NCBI GenBank assembly: GCA_009917455.1 | Contig: QZDS01000004.1 | Coordinates: 1 to 64,000, forward strand | Source of the DNA: a bacterium 1xD8-48 | GTDB taxonomy: Bacteria > Bacillota > Clostridia > Lachnospirales > Lachnospiraceae | DNA: 64,000 nucleotides | Direction of reading: 5' to 3' | The notes under the pieces: generated by a model | Seen by the model: only the letters and a program-made list of their open reading frames with translations | Databases searched by the model: none | What the model was told of the DNA's origin: nothing | Made by a program: the position numbers and the translations under genes | Shown here: one piece after another, positions 41,042 to 50,316 of the stretch | Position numbering within the stretch: position 1 is the first letter of the stretch | Layout of the letters: each line of letters begins with the position of its first letter

Positions 41042-42427
41042 ATGTTTAAAAAGAAGGTAATGGCAGGCTTTGCAATATTTATGGGAGCTATGTGGCTTTG
41101 CACTGTGATATCGAAAAGCTATTACACCACAAAGCTTCCTGTGGTAAGTACAGCCACGCCGGAGGAAAAATATATTGAGCATATTGTCGAGGCGGACGGC
41201 ATTGTGGTGGAGGGCGGCCGCCAGGCAGTAAATGCTCTTGGCGGTCTTCGGGTTTCGGAGGTTTCCGTCCAGATTGGAGACAGGGTGGAGGAAGGGGATG
41301 AACTTTTTCGGATTGATTTGGAGGATTTAAGGGAAATCATGGAGGAAAAACGGTCCCAAATCAGTAAGCTGCAGCTGCAGATAAACGCCATTCTGGAAAA
41401 TCAGGAGCTTGCAAGGCAGAAAAAGGAGCTGGACGAAAAGAGGGCGAGAGAGGATTATGATGCGGCCGCCAGGCAAAAGGATACAGAGGTGGGAAGAGCC
41501 GCGGAGCAGTATGCTCAGGCGATGGAGGATTTGGAGGACGCCATTTACGGCGACACCGACGGGCTGAGCGATGAGGAAATAGAAGACAGAATGAACGGGC
41601 TTGGAGAGGAAGAGCGGGAACGGCTGAAGGATGCGCTGCAGAGCGCTGCCTATGCGGAAGCGGACGCAAAGCTGGAGCGGGACAACGCCATGAAGAATGC
41701 CCAAAGGGCTGTGGAGGACACCCTTTTACCGGAGAATGCGGATGCCTCCCTTGCGGTTGCCAGAGAGGAGGTCCGGCTTTTGCAGACGGATTTGGCGGAT
41801 TATCAGGAGGTTCTCAATCAGGAGGGGATTGTTTTTGCAAAAACGGCAGGAATGGTTACAGGTATTTATGTGGAGGCGGGCAGCAGAATCCCGGATTCGG
41901 CGGCAATGATGCTCACGGATGATAACATCCCATGTCAGTTCAAGGTAATTCTTGACAAGGAGCAGAGAAAGTATGTGGGGTATGGCGACGAGGCCTCTGT
42001 TAAGCTGGACGGAAGCGGAAGGGAAATCGAAGTGACTGTTGATTATATTTCCGAGAGCCAGACGATGCCCGGAAGCTATGAAACGCTTATCAGTCTTTCA
42101 AAGGGCGGAGATTCCGGAAACGGAAAATGGATTCCCGGACTTTCGGGAGTTTTAAGGCGTGTGGAGAGAGGGGAAAAATACAGATGTTGTATCTCGCCGC
42201 ATGCGGTTTATTATACGGCGGATAAGAGAACCTTTGTCTATGTCCTGCGGCAGAGAGAAGGTATTCTGGGAGAGGAATATTATGTGGAGGAGGTGAATGT
42301 AAAGGTTCTGGATGAAAATGAAAACTGGGTTGCTATCGAGCCGGGAGCGATTGACGAGGAGAGCAGGATTATTGATTATTCCGATAAGGAGATTGGGAAG
42401 GGAGATGTGGTGAGGTGGATTGAGTAG
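41042..42427 (+). CDS. HlyD-like membrane-fusion/adaptor protein
   Basis: 461 residues. One N-terminal membrane anchor (about 5-26) is followed by a first half-lipoyl region (EADGIVVEGGRQAVNALGGL, then VSVQIGDRVEEGDELFRIDL), a long charged coiled coil (~95-245, with EEKRSQISKLQLQINAILEN) and a second half (FAKTAGMVTGIYVEAGSRIP). A beta-barrel and membrane-proximal domain follow. Such adaptors normally serve exporters (HlyD, MacA). Here it is the last gene of an importer-like operon. RBS GGGAGGAGGAG precedes ATG 41042. Confidence 0.8.
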   Translation: MFKKKVMAGFAIFMGAMWLCTVISKSYYTTKLPVVSTATPEEKYIEHIVEADGIVVEGGRQAVNALGGLRVSEVSVQIGDRVEEGDELFRIDLEDLREIMEEKRSQISKLQLQINAILENQELARQKKELDEKRAREDYDAAARQKDTEVGRAAEQYAQAMEDLEDAIYGDTDGLSDEEIEDRMNGLGEEERERLKDALQSAAYAEADAKLERDNAMKNAQRAVEDTLLPENADASLAVAREEVRLLQTDLADYQEVLNQEGIVFAKTAGMVTGIYVEAGSRIPDSAAMMLTDDNIPCQFKVILDKEQRKYVGYGDEASVKLDGSGREIEVTVDYISESQTMPGSYETLISLSKGGDSGNGKWIPGLSGVLRRVERGEKYRCCISPHAVYYTADKRTFVYVLRQREGILGEEYYVEEVNVKVLDENENWVAIEPGAIDEESRIIDYSDKEIGKGDVVRWIE

Positions 42428-42560
42428 GCGGGTATGGAAGCATTTCAGCTTGTGTATTTTTCCTTTTTTGTGAGCGCTCTGTGGATTGATAAAGTATTTT
42501 TTATATGATAATATAAGAAGAAAATAACATTCATTTTACGACGGGGTAACAATTCATGCA

Positions 42561-42652
42561 TTTTCCAATTTAAATACAACATTTTATAACGCAAAAGGCG
42601 GTCAGCTCATCTTATGAGCTGGCCTGTAGTTGTTGCATTTTAAATTTGGAAA
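42561..42652 (+). promoter_or_regulatory. Long hairpin reaching the MFS ribosome binding site
   Basis: An outer imperfect stem (TTTTCCAATTTAAATACAAC, 42561-42580, with the segment 42632-42652) encloses a strong inner hairpin GGTCAGCTCAT/ATGAGCTGGCC (42600-42624). The right arm ends in TTTGGAAA, which overlaps the GGAAAGG site of the transporter gene at 42668. Folding would partly hide that site. It could be a translational control leader; the inner hairpin is not followed by a T-run. Confidence 0.5.
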
Positions 42653-42667
42653 GGATGATTATCTCTC

Positions 42668-43819
42668 ATGAAAAATAGAAATATATATCTCATGTACGCC
42701 ATCAGCCTTTTGCAGGGTATGATATTTTACGGGCCAATCGCCACGCTCTACCGTCAGGCTCAGGGAGTGTCTGTTTTACAGATTACTGTCATTGAAAGCA
42801 TTTCTCTCATTTTATGCCTTCTTCTGGAATTTCCCTGGGGAGTGATTGCCGATAAAATCGGATATAAGCGCACGATTTTGTTTTGCTGTGTGCTGTACTT
42901 TCTCTCTAAAATTGTCTTCTGGCAGGCCTCCGGTTTTGGCGGATTTCTTTTGGAGAGGGTGATGCTCAGCGTTATAATTGCCGGACTTTCCGGCGTGGAT
43001 ACCGCGTTTCTTTATCTGTCCTGTAAGAAGGGTGAAAGCCAGAAGGTGTTTGGAATCTATAACAGTCTGGGAACCGCCGGGCTTTTGCTGGCGTCGCTTT
43101 TATTTTCCCTGTTTGTGGGCAGCAACTACCGGATGGCCGGTTTTCTGACAGTAATAAGCTATGGACTGGCAGCGTTTCTTTCCCTTGGACTTACAGAGGT
43201 GAAACAGGAGAAGGAAAGGGTTTCCGGTTCAAAGGGCCTGTTGCTTCCACTCAGGCAGATATTCAAATATAAAAATCTTCTGTTGTTTCTTATTGGAATC
43301 GCGCTGCTGAATGAAACGCATCAGACAGTAACCGTTTTTTTAAATCAGCTTCAATATGAAAAATGCGGTCTTGGGAGCGCCACAATGGGCTATATTTACA
43401 TTCTGGTGACGCTTGCCGGCCTGTGCGGAACATGGTCTTATAGACTGACAAGGAGGCTTGGGGATTTTCGGTTCACCGCATTTCTCTACGGTTCTGCCGC
43501 CTTTGCCTGTATCTTGCTGGCAGTTACGAAAAGCCCATGGCTTTCTGTCCTGGGAATATTGATGCTCCGAATTGTTTTCAGCCTGTTCCAGCCCTTACAG
43601 ACCGAACTGCAAAACAGACAGATTCATACAGAAAACAGAGCTACCGCCCTCAGCGTCAACGCCGTAATCATCGACAGCGTCGGCGCCGGAACCAATATAG
43701 CCTTCGGCACATTGGCGGAGAAAAACCTTTCGTTGGCATTTTTGTCTGGAGTAGGAATGTGTATACTGGGTGGCATATTTGTACTAAAGCAAATTAGAAA
43801 AACAGTCAGGAGAGAGTGA
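42668..43819 (+). CDS. Major facilitator superfamily transporter
   Basis: 383 residues, twelve predicted membrane helices. The loop after helix 2 has GVIADKIGYKRTILF, a typical G-x-x-x-D-x-x-G-x-x MFS motif, and LTEVKQEKERVSG lies in the central loop. The family includes drug-efflux and other small-molecule carriers; the substrate is not evident. RBS GGAAAGG lies in the right arm of a long hairpin. It converges on the ABC exporter gene 34 bp away. Confidence 0.85.
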   Translation: MKNRNIYLMYAISLLQGMIFYGPIATLYRQAQGVSVLQITVIESISLILCLLLEFPWGVIADKIGYKRTILFCCVLYFLSKIVFWQASGFGGFLLERVMLSVIIAGLSGVDTAFLYLSCKKGESQKVFGIYNSLGTAGLLLASLLFSLFVGSNYRMAGFLTVISYGLAAFLSLGLTEVKQEKERVSGSKGLLLPLRQIFKYKNLLLFLIGIALLNETHQTVTVFLNQLQYEKCGLGSATMGYIYILVTLAGLCGTWSYRLTRRLGDFRFTAFLYGSAAFACILLAVTKSPWLSVLGILMLRIVFSLFQPLQTELQNRQIHTENRATALSVNAVIIDSVGAGTNIAFGTLAEKNLSLAFLSGVGMCILGGIFVLKQIRKTVRRE

Positions 43820-43853
43820 TATTCCTTATGGAGGCCTGCTTAATATCCTTTAA

Positions 43854-45602
43854 TCAATCCGCCCTCCCCTTAAACTGCATATTATACAACTCTGCATAAA
43901 TCCCTTCCTTTGCAAGAAGCTCCTCGTGGCTTCCGCTTTCCGCAATCCCGTTTTCGGAAAGCACCAGTATTTTCTCCGCATTGCGGATAGTGGAAAGCCT
44001 GTGGGCAATGACAAAGGTAGTGCGGTTCTTCGCCAGTTTTTCAAGAGACTCCTGCACCACCTTTTCGCTTTCATTATCCAGTGCGGAGGTCGCCTCGTCA
44101 AAAATGAGAATAGGCGGGTTTTTCAGGAAAACCCGTGCAATGGAGAGCCGCTGCTTCTGACCGCCGGAGAGCTTGACGCCACGCTGTCCGATATTGGTGT
44201 CGTACCCTTCGGGAAGATTCATAATAAAATCATGGGCGTTGGCGTTCTGGGCGGCCGCTACAATTTCCGCATCGGTTGCATGGGGATTTCCGTACCGGAT
44301 ATTATCCATGACGCTTCCGGTAAAAAGGTAAACGTCCTGCTGTACGATTCCGATATTGTTACGAAGGCTTTTTAAGGTGTAATCCCGTATATCTTCGCCG
44401 TCAATTAATATTCGACCGGAGGAAACATCATAAAACCTTGGAATCAGGCTGCAGAGTGTAGATTTCCCCACGCCGGAGGTTCCCACCAGCGCAATGTACT
44501 GACCGGAATTCACATGAAGATTTAAGTTTGAAAGCACGGTCTCGGAATGCTCCTCATAGTGGAAATATACATTTTCAAAGGTAATATTACCCTTTGCCTT
44601 GATTAGATCTCTGGCATCCGGTTTGTCTGTGATATCAGGATTGATGGAGAGAATTTCCAGAAACCGGGTATAGCCGGAGGCACCGTTCTGGAACTGCTCT
44701 GTAAAGTTAATCAGCTTTTTAATGGGCTCTGTAAAGTTATTAATATAAAGAAGAAAAGTAATCAAATCCGTAATGGAAATCAGATTTGTGGTGATAAACA
44801 CAGCGCCCACTGCAATCACAATCACGCTGATAAATGTGGTGAACGCTCCAAGCCCCGAGTGGTAAAGTCCCATATAGCGGTAGCTTTCCCGCTTACTCTC
44901 CACAAACCTGTCGTTTCCTACCTTAAACTTATCCATTTCCATTTCTTCGTTGGCAAAGGATTTCACTACCCGGATGCCGGAAAGGTTATCTTCAATCTGG
45001 GCGTTGATATCGGCAATCCTGGCCCTGTTTTTTACAAAGGCGCGTTTCATCTTAATGTTGAAGTAAAAGGCATAGACCAGCATAACCGGAACGATGGCAA
45101 AGGCTACGAGAGCCAGCCGCCAGTTGATGGAAAGGAGAATGGAAAAGGAGCCAATCAGCTTAATAATGGAAATGACAATATCCTCGGGGCCGTGGTGGAA
45201 CAGCTCGCTGATTTCAAATAAATCGTTGGTGACGCGGCTCATAAGCTGCCCAACCTTCTGGTTGTCAAAGAAGCTGAAAGAAAGCTTCTGATAGTGGGCA
45301 AAAATCTCATTCCGCATATTGTATTCCATTTTTGCGCCCATGATATGGCCGTAATAGGCAATGAAATAATTACAGTAAAATTCCAGAATAATTAAAACCG
45401 CCATAATGCCGGTGAGAGACAAGATAATTTTTAAAGACTCGCCTGCGGGTCTGTAGATAACGTCGTTTGTAATATAGCGGATAATCAAAGGGATAATCAG
45501 AGTGACGGCTGCGCCCAGGCAGGCAAAAAACATATCCGCCGCAAAAATTTTTTTGTATGGCTTATAGTAGGATAAAAATTTTTTCATGTTTCCCGTTTTC
45601 AT
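43854..45602 (-). CDS. ABC exporter, fused permease-ATPase (MsbA/LmrA type)
   Basis: 582 residues. Six membrane helices (~15-310) are followed by an ATPase with Walker A GTSGVGKST, Q-loop NIGIVQQDVYLFTGSVMDN, signature LSGGQKQR, Walker B ILIFDEATSALD and switch His in IAHRLSTIRNA. It is a half-transporter that works as a homodimer, or as a heterodimer if a partner exists elsewhere. All motifs are intact. Substrates could be lipids, peptides or drugs. It is monocistronic. Confidence 0.93.
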   Translation of the reverse strand: MKTGNMKKFLSYYKPYKKIFAADMFFACLGAAVTLIIPLIIRYITNDVIYRPAGESLKIILSLTGIMAVLIILEFYCNYFIAYYGHIMGAKMEYNMRNEIFAHYQKLSFSFFDNQKVGQLMSRVTNDLFEISELFHHGPEDIVISIIKLIGSFSILLSINWRLALVAFAIVPVMLVYAFYFNIKMKRAFVKNRARIADINAQIEDNLSGIRVVKSFANEEMEMDKFKVGNDRFVESKRESYRYMGLYHSGLGAFTTFISVIVIAVGAVFITTNLISITDLITFLLYINNFTEPIKKLINFTEQFQNGASGYTRFLEILSINPDITDKPDARDLIKAKGNITFENVYFHYEEHSETVLSNLNLHVNSGQYIALVGTSGVGKSTLCSLIPRFYDVSSGRILIDGEDIRDYTLKSLRNNIGIVQQDVYLFTGSVMDNIRYGNPHATDAEIVAAAQNANAHDFIMNLPEGYDTNIGQRGVKLSGGQKQRLSIARVFLKNPPILIFDEATSALDNESEKVVQESLEKLAKNRTTFVIAHRLSTIRNAEKILVLSENGIAESGSHEELLAKEGIYAELYNMQFKGRAD

Positions 45603-45713
45603 GCTTTTCTCACTTTCACTCTGTTTTCATACATAAGTTTACAGTTGCCAGTCACAATGATAATATAGTATCATGCTATTTTGAAAGAAGCAAATGCTTA
45701 TACGGAGAAATTT

Positions 45714-46670
45714 ATGAATTATATTGTACTTGATTTGGAATGGAACCAGAGCGATACCGGAAATGAGCCGGCCACAAAAGAGATTCCTTTTGAGATTATT
45801 GATATCGGAGCAGTGAAATTAAATAGTGACAGAATAATGACAGATGAATTTAATCAACTGATAAAGCCGTCTGTCTATCACCATATGCATAAGGTAACGG
45901 GAAAGCTGATTCACCTTCATATGAGGGATTTGAAAAAGGGGCGTCCCTTTACGGAGGTGGCAAAAGAGTTTCTTTCCTTTTGCGGAACAGATTTTATTTT
46001 TTGCACCTGGGGGCCGCTGGACTTGTTTGAGCTGCAGAGAAACATGCATTATTATAAAATGCCTCCTCTCAGCGATGTGCCGGTTCGTTTTCTGGATGTG
46101 CAGAAGCTGTTCAGCATTGCTTACGAGGACAGGAAAAGCAGAAGAAGCCTGGAGTATGCCATTGACTTTCTGGAAATTGAAAAGAAAATTCCCTTTCACA
46201 GGGCCTACAGCGACGCCTACTATACGGCTTGTATTTTGTCCTGCCTCAAAGAGGAGATACTTGAGAATTATTCCATAGATACTTACGTGCTGCCGAAGAC
46301 CCGTCAGGATGAAATTCATGTGATGTTTCATGATTACATGAAGTACGTCTCAAGGGAATTTTCCGACAAGATGAAGGCTTTTGAGGACAGGGAGGTTATC
46401 AGCACAAAATGTTATCTATGCCATAGGAATATCCGAAAGAAAATCCGCTGGTTTTCGCCCAACGGAAAGAATTATTACAGCATTGCCCTTTGCCCGGTCC
46501 ACGGTTATATGAAATTCAAAATCAGAGTCCGCAAATCCGAAAACGATAAAGTGTATGTGGTAAAAACCTCCAAATTTATCTCGGAGGAGGATTGCCAGGA
46601 CATTATTCAGAAAAGAACCCAGGCCAGGCAGCGCCAGAAGGAAAACAAAGGGAAAAGCACTAAAAATTAA
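45714..46670 (+). CDS. DEDDh 3'-5' exonuclease domain protein with zinc-binding tail
   Basis: 318 residues from ATG 45714 (GGAG upstream; a TTG at 45681 in the same frame has no site). Residues ~1-185 are an RNase T/DNA polymerase III epsilon-type exonuclease: YIVLDLEWNQ gives the first D and E, CTWGPLDLFEL the second D, and HRAYSDAYYTACI the H and last D. The C-terminal ~120 residues add a CxxC/CxxH knuckle (CYLCHRNIRKKI, then CPVHGYMKF) and a basic tail, suggesting nucleic-acid binding. It resembles KapD-like proteins. Confidence 0.8.
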   Translation: MNYIVLDLEWNQSDTGNEPATKEIPFEIIDIGAVKLNSDRIMTDEFNQLIKPSVYHHMHKVTGKLIHLHMRDLKKGRPFTEVAKEFLSFCGTDFIFCTWGPLDLFELQRNMHYYKMPPLSDVPVRFLDVQKLFSIAYEDRKSRRSLEYAIDFLEIEKKIPFHRAYSDAYYTACILSCLKEEILENYSIDTYVLPKTRQDEIHVMFHDYMKYVSREFSDKMKAFEDREVISTKCYLCHRNIRKKIRWFSPNGKNYYSIALCPVHGYMKFKIRVRKSENDKVYVVKTSKFISEEDCQDIIQKRTQARQRQKENKGKSTKN

Positions 46671-48204
46671 ACTTATCAAACCGGGAAGAAGAAAAATCAG
46701 GCCCGTCCTTCCTTCTTTTCTGCCACCAGTGTCTGCCATGTTTTCTGGCTGCCCTGCTGCCGCCAGGAATATTGTAGTTGAGAATAACGGAGCGTATCAC
46801 GCAAACCACAATCAAAAGGCCTGCCGCCGCTAAAACGGCAATCAATATAGTTTTGATATTGACGATAATTGTGGCAGGTTCCTCAGCGGGAGCTTCCTCT
46901 ATGGGATTTACCGCCGCCCCGAACTCATAGGGAGCGGCGGTTTCTTCTGCAAGGTCTACCGTGGCGGTTCCCACATAGGAATCATGATAATAATAATTGA
47001 TGACGGCCACCTGGTTTTCTACTGTGGTGTCATAGGAAATCCGGGAATCCAGTTCATCGAAAACAGCGGTTTTGGGCATAATGAGATAGCTGTTCGGATT
47101 CAAGGCCAGAATGGGGTTGGAATTTCCGAAAATATCGTTGGAAGTATTAAAAAAGTTTGCGTTTTGAATGGAATAATTGGTCTCATTCTCCTTTACATTG
47201 ACAACGGAAAAATTGGAAAAGCCGTAATCGAACAGTTTGACAGTGTCATAAAACTGTTCCGGCGATTCCTCCCTCATGATGACACAGATTAATTTCATGC
47301 CGTTTTGTTCGGCGCAGGTAACGAGAGTCTGGCGCGCATCACTCGTATAACCGGTTTTCCCGCCCTTAATGCCCTCATAAGGGATTTCGCCGGTAATGAG
47401 CTGATGCTTGTTGCGCTTAAAAAAGTCGTCCGGCTGTGTATCCGTAGGCTCAAAATGATGGGTGGCGGTGTTTCCGATTCTGGAAAGCAGTTCGTTCTGA
47501 AAAAAAGCCCTGGCAATGATGGCCAAATCATAGGCGGAAGTATAGTGATTTTCGTCATGAAGCCCGTGGGCGTTTACAAAATGGGTATTTTTGCAGCCAA
47601 GCTCCGCCGCCTTTTTATTCATCATTTCGGCAAAATCATCCATACTTCCGGCGATATGCTCTGCAACGGCATTGGCAACCTCATTAGCGGAGGCTGTCAG
47701 AATGCCGTAGAGGCATTCTTCCATGGGCATGGATTCATTTTCATCGATTCCGATATTGGAGCTGCCCGGTTCAATGCTGAAAACAGCATTGCGGGAAAAG
47801 GTAACGGTTTCGTCCATGGTGCTGTTTTCCGCAGCAAGAAGGCAGGTCAAAAGCTTGGTGGTACTGGCAGGATAGAGCTTTTCATCGATATTTTTGGCAT
47901 AGAGAAGTACACCGGTGTTGGCCTCTAAAAGAATCGCCGACTGTGCGCCAATCGCCGGGCCGGCGGGCCAGTTTTCGATTTCATTTGTCTGAACGGGCAG
48001 CGCCTTGCGTTCTTCGGCTTCCGCCTGATAGTCCTGGGAGGTTACAGGAGCGGCATGGACGTTGATACTGCCGGTAAAAATATTGAAAATACCTGTCAGT
48101 ATTACTGAATAAATTAAAACAGACAGCACGGTATATTTTATCTGCATGTATTTTGAAGGAGAAAACTTCCTGAAAAGTAAGATTTTCTGGTTGAAGAAAT
48201 TCAT
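46660..48204 (-). CDS. D-alanyl-D-alanine carboxypeptidase (PBP5/DacF family)
   Basis: 514 residues from ATG 48204 (AAGGGAG upstream). An N-terminal membrane segment/signal is followed by the S11 peptidase domain: ASTTK (catalytic Ser and Lys), SAN in LTASANEVANA and KTG in IKGGKTGYTS. Near residue 330-420 lies a C-terminal beta domain; a membrane helix (TILIAVLAAAGLLIVVCVIR) and a basic tail end the protein. It trims peptidoglycan stem pentapeptides. Its 3' end overlaps the convergent exonuclease gene by 11 bp. Confidence 0.9.
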   Translation of the reverse strand: MNFFNQKILLFRKFSPSKYMQIKYTVLSVLIYSVILTGIFNIFTGSINVHAAPVTSQDYQAEAEERKALPVQTNEIENWPAGPAIGAQSAILLEANTGVLLYAKNIDEKLYPASTTKLLTCLLAAENSTMDETVTFSRNAVFSIEPGSSNIGIDENESMPMEECLYGILTASANEVANAVAEHIAGSMDDFAEMMNKKAAELGCKNTHFVNAHGLHDENHYTSAYDLAIIARAFFQNELLSRIGNTATHHFEPTDTQPDDFFKRNKHQLITGEIPYEGIKGGKTGYTSDARQTLVTCAEQNGMKLICVIMREESPEQFYDTVKLFDYGFSNFSVVNVKENETNYSIQNANFFNTSNDIFGNSNPILALNPNSYLIMPKTAVFDELDSRISYDTTVENQVAVINYYYHDSYVGTATVDLAEETAAPYEFGAAVNPIEEAPAEEPATIIVNIKTILIAVLAAAGLLIVVCVIRSVILNYNIPGGSRAARKHGRHWWQKRRKDGPDFSSSRFDKFNF

Positions 48205-48387
48205 AAATAACTCCCTTATTAGTTTCAAATTAAATATTAGTTTACATTTAACAGATGGGCTTGACAAGAGTTTTCTTTTACCGGAAACTCTTTTATTAAT
48301 TTTCTTCTTTTAATAATGAAAAAAATGTTGTAAAATAAATGACTGAAATAAGATTAAAAACCATGGACATCGATAAAGGACAGTCAG

Positions 48388-49026
48388 ATGAGGCTTAGAA
48401 ACATACAGGGCGCCAGGGATGCCATAGCGGAAAGCCCGCTGGTGGTTCATAAACCCGAAATGGCAAAGGGAAGCTGGAGGGAGCTTTTCGGAAACAGTAA
48501 TCCCATCCGAATTGAAATCGGGATGGGCAAGGGGAAGTTTATCCATGAGCTGGCGGGGAGAAATCCCGGTATTAATTATGTAGGAATAGAAAAATACTCC
48601 AGCGTCCTTTTGCGGGCGCTGCAGAAGATGGATGAGGAAATGCGGGAGAACCTTTTATTTATCCGCATGGAGGCGGAGGATATCGGAGAGGTATTCGCAC
48701 CGGGGGAGGTTGACAGAATTTATCTGAATTTTTCCGACCCGTGGCCCAAGGACAGACATGCGAAAAGACGCCTGCCTTCCAAAGAATTTCTTGCGAGGTA
48801 TGACAGGATTCTTAAAAAGGACGGCATTCTGGAATTTAAGACAGATAACAGGGAGCTTTTTGAGTTTGCGCTGGAGGAGCTGCCGGAGGCGGGATGGAAA
48901 GCGGATTTTGTCACATATGATTTGCACCGTGACGGTGAGAAAATGAAAAGCAATATCATGACGGAATACGAAGAAAAATTTTCATTAAAAGGAAATCCTA
49001 TTTATAAATATGAAATAAAGAGGTAA
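48388..49026 (+). CDS. trmB: tRNA (guanine-N7-)-methyltransferase
   Basis: 212 residues, the usual size. The SAM motif is IEIGMGKGKFIHELAGRNP and the catalytic segment is NFSDPWPKDRHAKRRL; FKTDNRELFEFALEEL is also conserved. It makes m7G46 in the tRNA variable loop. It lies divergent from the carboxypeptidase gene and 66 bp before the thioredoxin gene. Confidence 0.95.
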   Translation: MRLRNIQGARDAIAESPLVVHKPEMAKGSWRELFGNSNPIRIEIGMGKGKFIHELAGRNPGINYVGIEKYSSVLLRALQKMDEEMRENLLFIRMEAEDIGEVFAPGEVDRIYLNFSDPWPKDRHAKRRLPSKEFLARYDRILKKDGILEFKTDNRELFEFALEELPEAGWKADFVTYDLHRDGEKMKSNIMTEYEEKFSLKGNPIYKYEIKR

Positions 49027-49092
49027 AATGCTGTTAAGAAGCTGTAAAAAGGAAAAACTATAATTGCAAAAGGAAAGAGAAAGGAGTATCAT

Positions 49093-49413
49093 ATGGAACT
49101 GAAAATTACAGATAACAATTTCGAAGCTGAGGTAAAGGAAAGCAGCATGCCTGTTCTGGTTGATTTTTATGCAGACTGGTGCGGTCCCTGTAAAATGATG
49201 GCTCCGCTTGTGGCAGAGCTTGCGGAAAGCTACAGCGGTAAGTGTAAGATAGGTAAATGCAATACGGATGAAAATCCGAGGCTGGCCGGAGAGTACAGGG
49301 TGATGTCGATTCCCACTTTTCTGTTTTTTAAGGGAGGGAAGGTAGTGGACACCGTCATAGGCGCCGTGTCAAAAAGTGAATTGGAAAACAAGATAAAACA
49401 GGTGTTGGCGTAA
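49093..49413 (+). CDS. trxA: Thioredoxin
   Basis: 106 residues with the active site WCGPCK (about residues 30-35) and the cis-Pro in YRVMSIPTFLFFKGG. It reduces disulfides in cytoplasmic proteins. RBS GAAAGGAG precedes ATG 49093. A terminator hairpin covers its stop codon, separating it from the antiporter operon. No thioredoxin reductase is nearby. Confidence 0.93.
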   Translation: MELKITDNNFEAEVKESSMPVLVDFYADWCGPCKMMAPLVAELAESYSGKCKIGKCNTDENPRLAGEYRVMSIPTFLFFKGGKVVDTVIGAVSKSELENKIKQVLA

Positions 49414-49427
49414 GCCTCACCTGTTTT
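49395..49427 (+). terminator. Terminator overlapping the trxA stop
   Basis: The perfect 10-bp arms AAAACAGGTG (49395-49404) and CACCTGTTTT (49418-49427) surround a 13-nt loop that contains the TAA of trxA. The 3' arm supplies the T-run, followed by ATA. Confidence 0.75.
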
Positions 49428-49478
49428 ATACGGTTTTAAGCCAGGCAGATGGGAAATCGGGCGGAAATGAGGTAGAAA

Positions 49479-49958
49479 ATGTATATCATATTTTTTCTGA
49501 TATGGGTGATTTTTAACGGTCAGTTAACGCTGGAAATAGCGGCTTTCGGACTGGTAATCGCAGGGATAATGTACTGGTTTACCTGCAAGTTTTTAGGATA
49601 CAGCCCGAAAACAGATTTGAAGATGGGGAAAAAGCTGTTTCAAATCCTCCATTATGTCTTTGTTCTGATTAAGGAGATTATCAAGGCAAATTTTGCGGTG
49701 ATTAAAATGATTACCTCCTCCAGATATGAGATTGAGCCCGCCGTGGTTCGCTTTAAGACGGATTTGAAGACCACGCCGGCGAGGATTCTGCTGGCGAATT
49801 CCATCACGCTTACGCCGGGAACCATTACGGTCATGCTGGAAAATGACGAGTATGAGGTTCATTGCCTGGATAAAAGCCTTGCGGAGGGAATGAACAGCTC
49901 TGTTTTTGTAAAGCTGCTTGAGGAAATGGAAGGGGATGGGAAAAATGCAGATAAGTGA
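49479..49958 (+). CDS. mrpE: Mrp antiporter subunit E
   Basis: 159 residues, two to three N-terminal membrane helices (IIFFLIWVIFNGQLTLEIAA) and a cytoplasmic domain with the family segment RILLANSITLTPGTITVMLE. It is the first gene of a ten-gene operon with many overlapping or adjacent stops and starts. MrpE supports assembly and activity of the Na+/H+ antiporter in the cell membrane. Confidence 0.88.
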   Translation: MYIIFFLIWVIFNGQLTLEIAAFGLVIAGIMYWFTCKFLGYSPKTDLKMGKKLFQILHYVFVLIKEIIKANFAVIKMITSSRYEIEPAVVRFKTDLKTTPARILLANSITLTPGTITVMLENDEYEVHCLDKSLAEGMNSSVFVKLLEEMEGDGKNADK

Positions 49959-50316
49959 AAGCCTGACGGTTCTGGAAATGATTTATCAGAAATTATACAT
50001 AGGCGTTTTGATTATCCTTGCCCTGATGCTGTTTGTCTGTCTGATTCGGGCGGTTAAGGGTCCCCGGGTTGCGGACAGGCTTATGGCTGTGAATATGATG
50101 GGAACCATAGTAATGGTTATGATTGCAATTCTTGCCCTTTTACTTAAGGAAGGATTTCTGGTGGATATCTGCCTTATTTACGCTCTGGTGAGCTTCCTTG
50201 CGGTGAATGTGCTGGCCAAGGTGTATATAGGCGTTTATGAGGAAAACTACCGGAAACGGCATAAGAATGATAATGGGGGATATGGGAAAGGGGATGGCGG
50301 TAATGGAAATTCTTGA
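49945..50316 (+). CDS. mrpF: Mrp antiporter subunit F
   Basis: 123 residues from ATG 49945, which overlaps the end of mrpE by 14 bp. Three membrane helices and the conserved IRAVKGPRVADRLMAVNMMG after the first helix mark MrpF/MbhB. The C-terminal tail is Gly/Asn-rich and unusual. It is a small scaffold subunit of the membrane complex. Confidence 0.88.
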   Translation: MQISESLTVLEMIYQKLYIGVLIILALMLFVCLIRAVKGPRVADRLMAVNMMGTIVMVMIAILALLLKEGFLVDICLIYALVSFLAVNVLAKVYIGVYEENYRKRHKNDNGGYGKGDGGNGNS

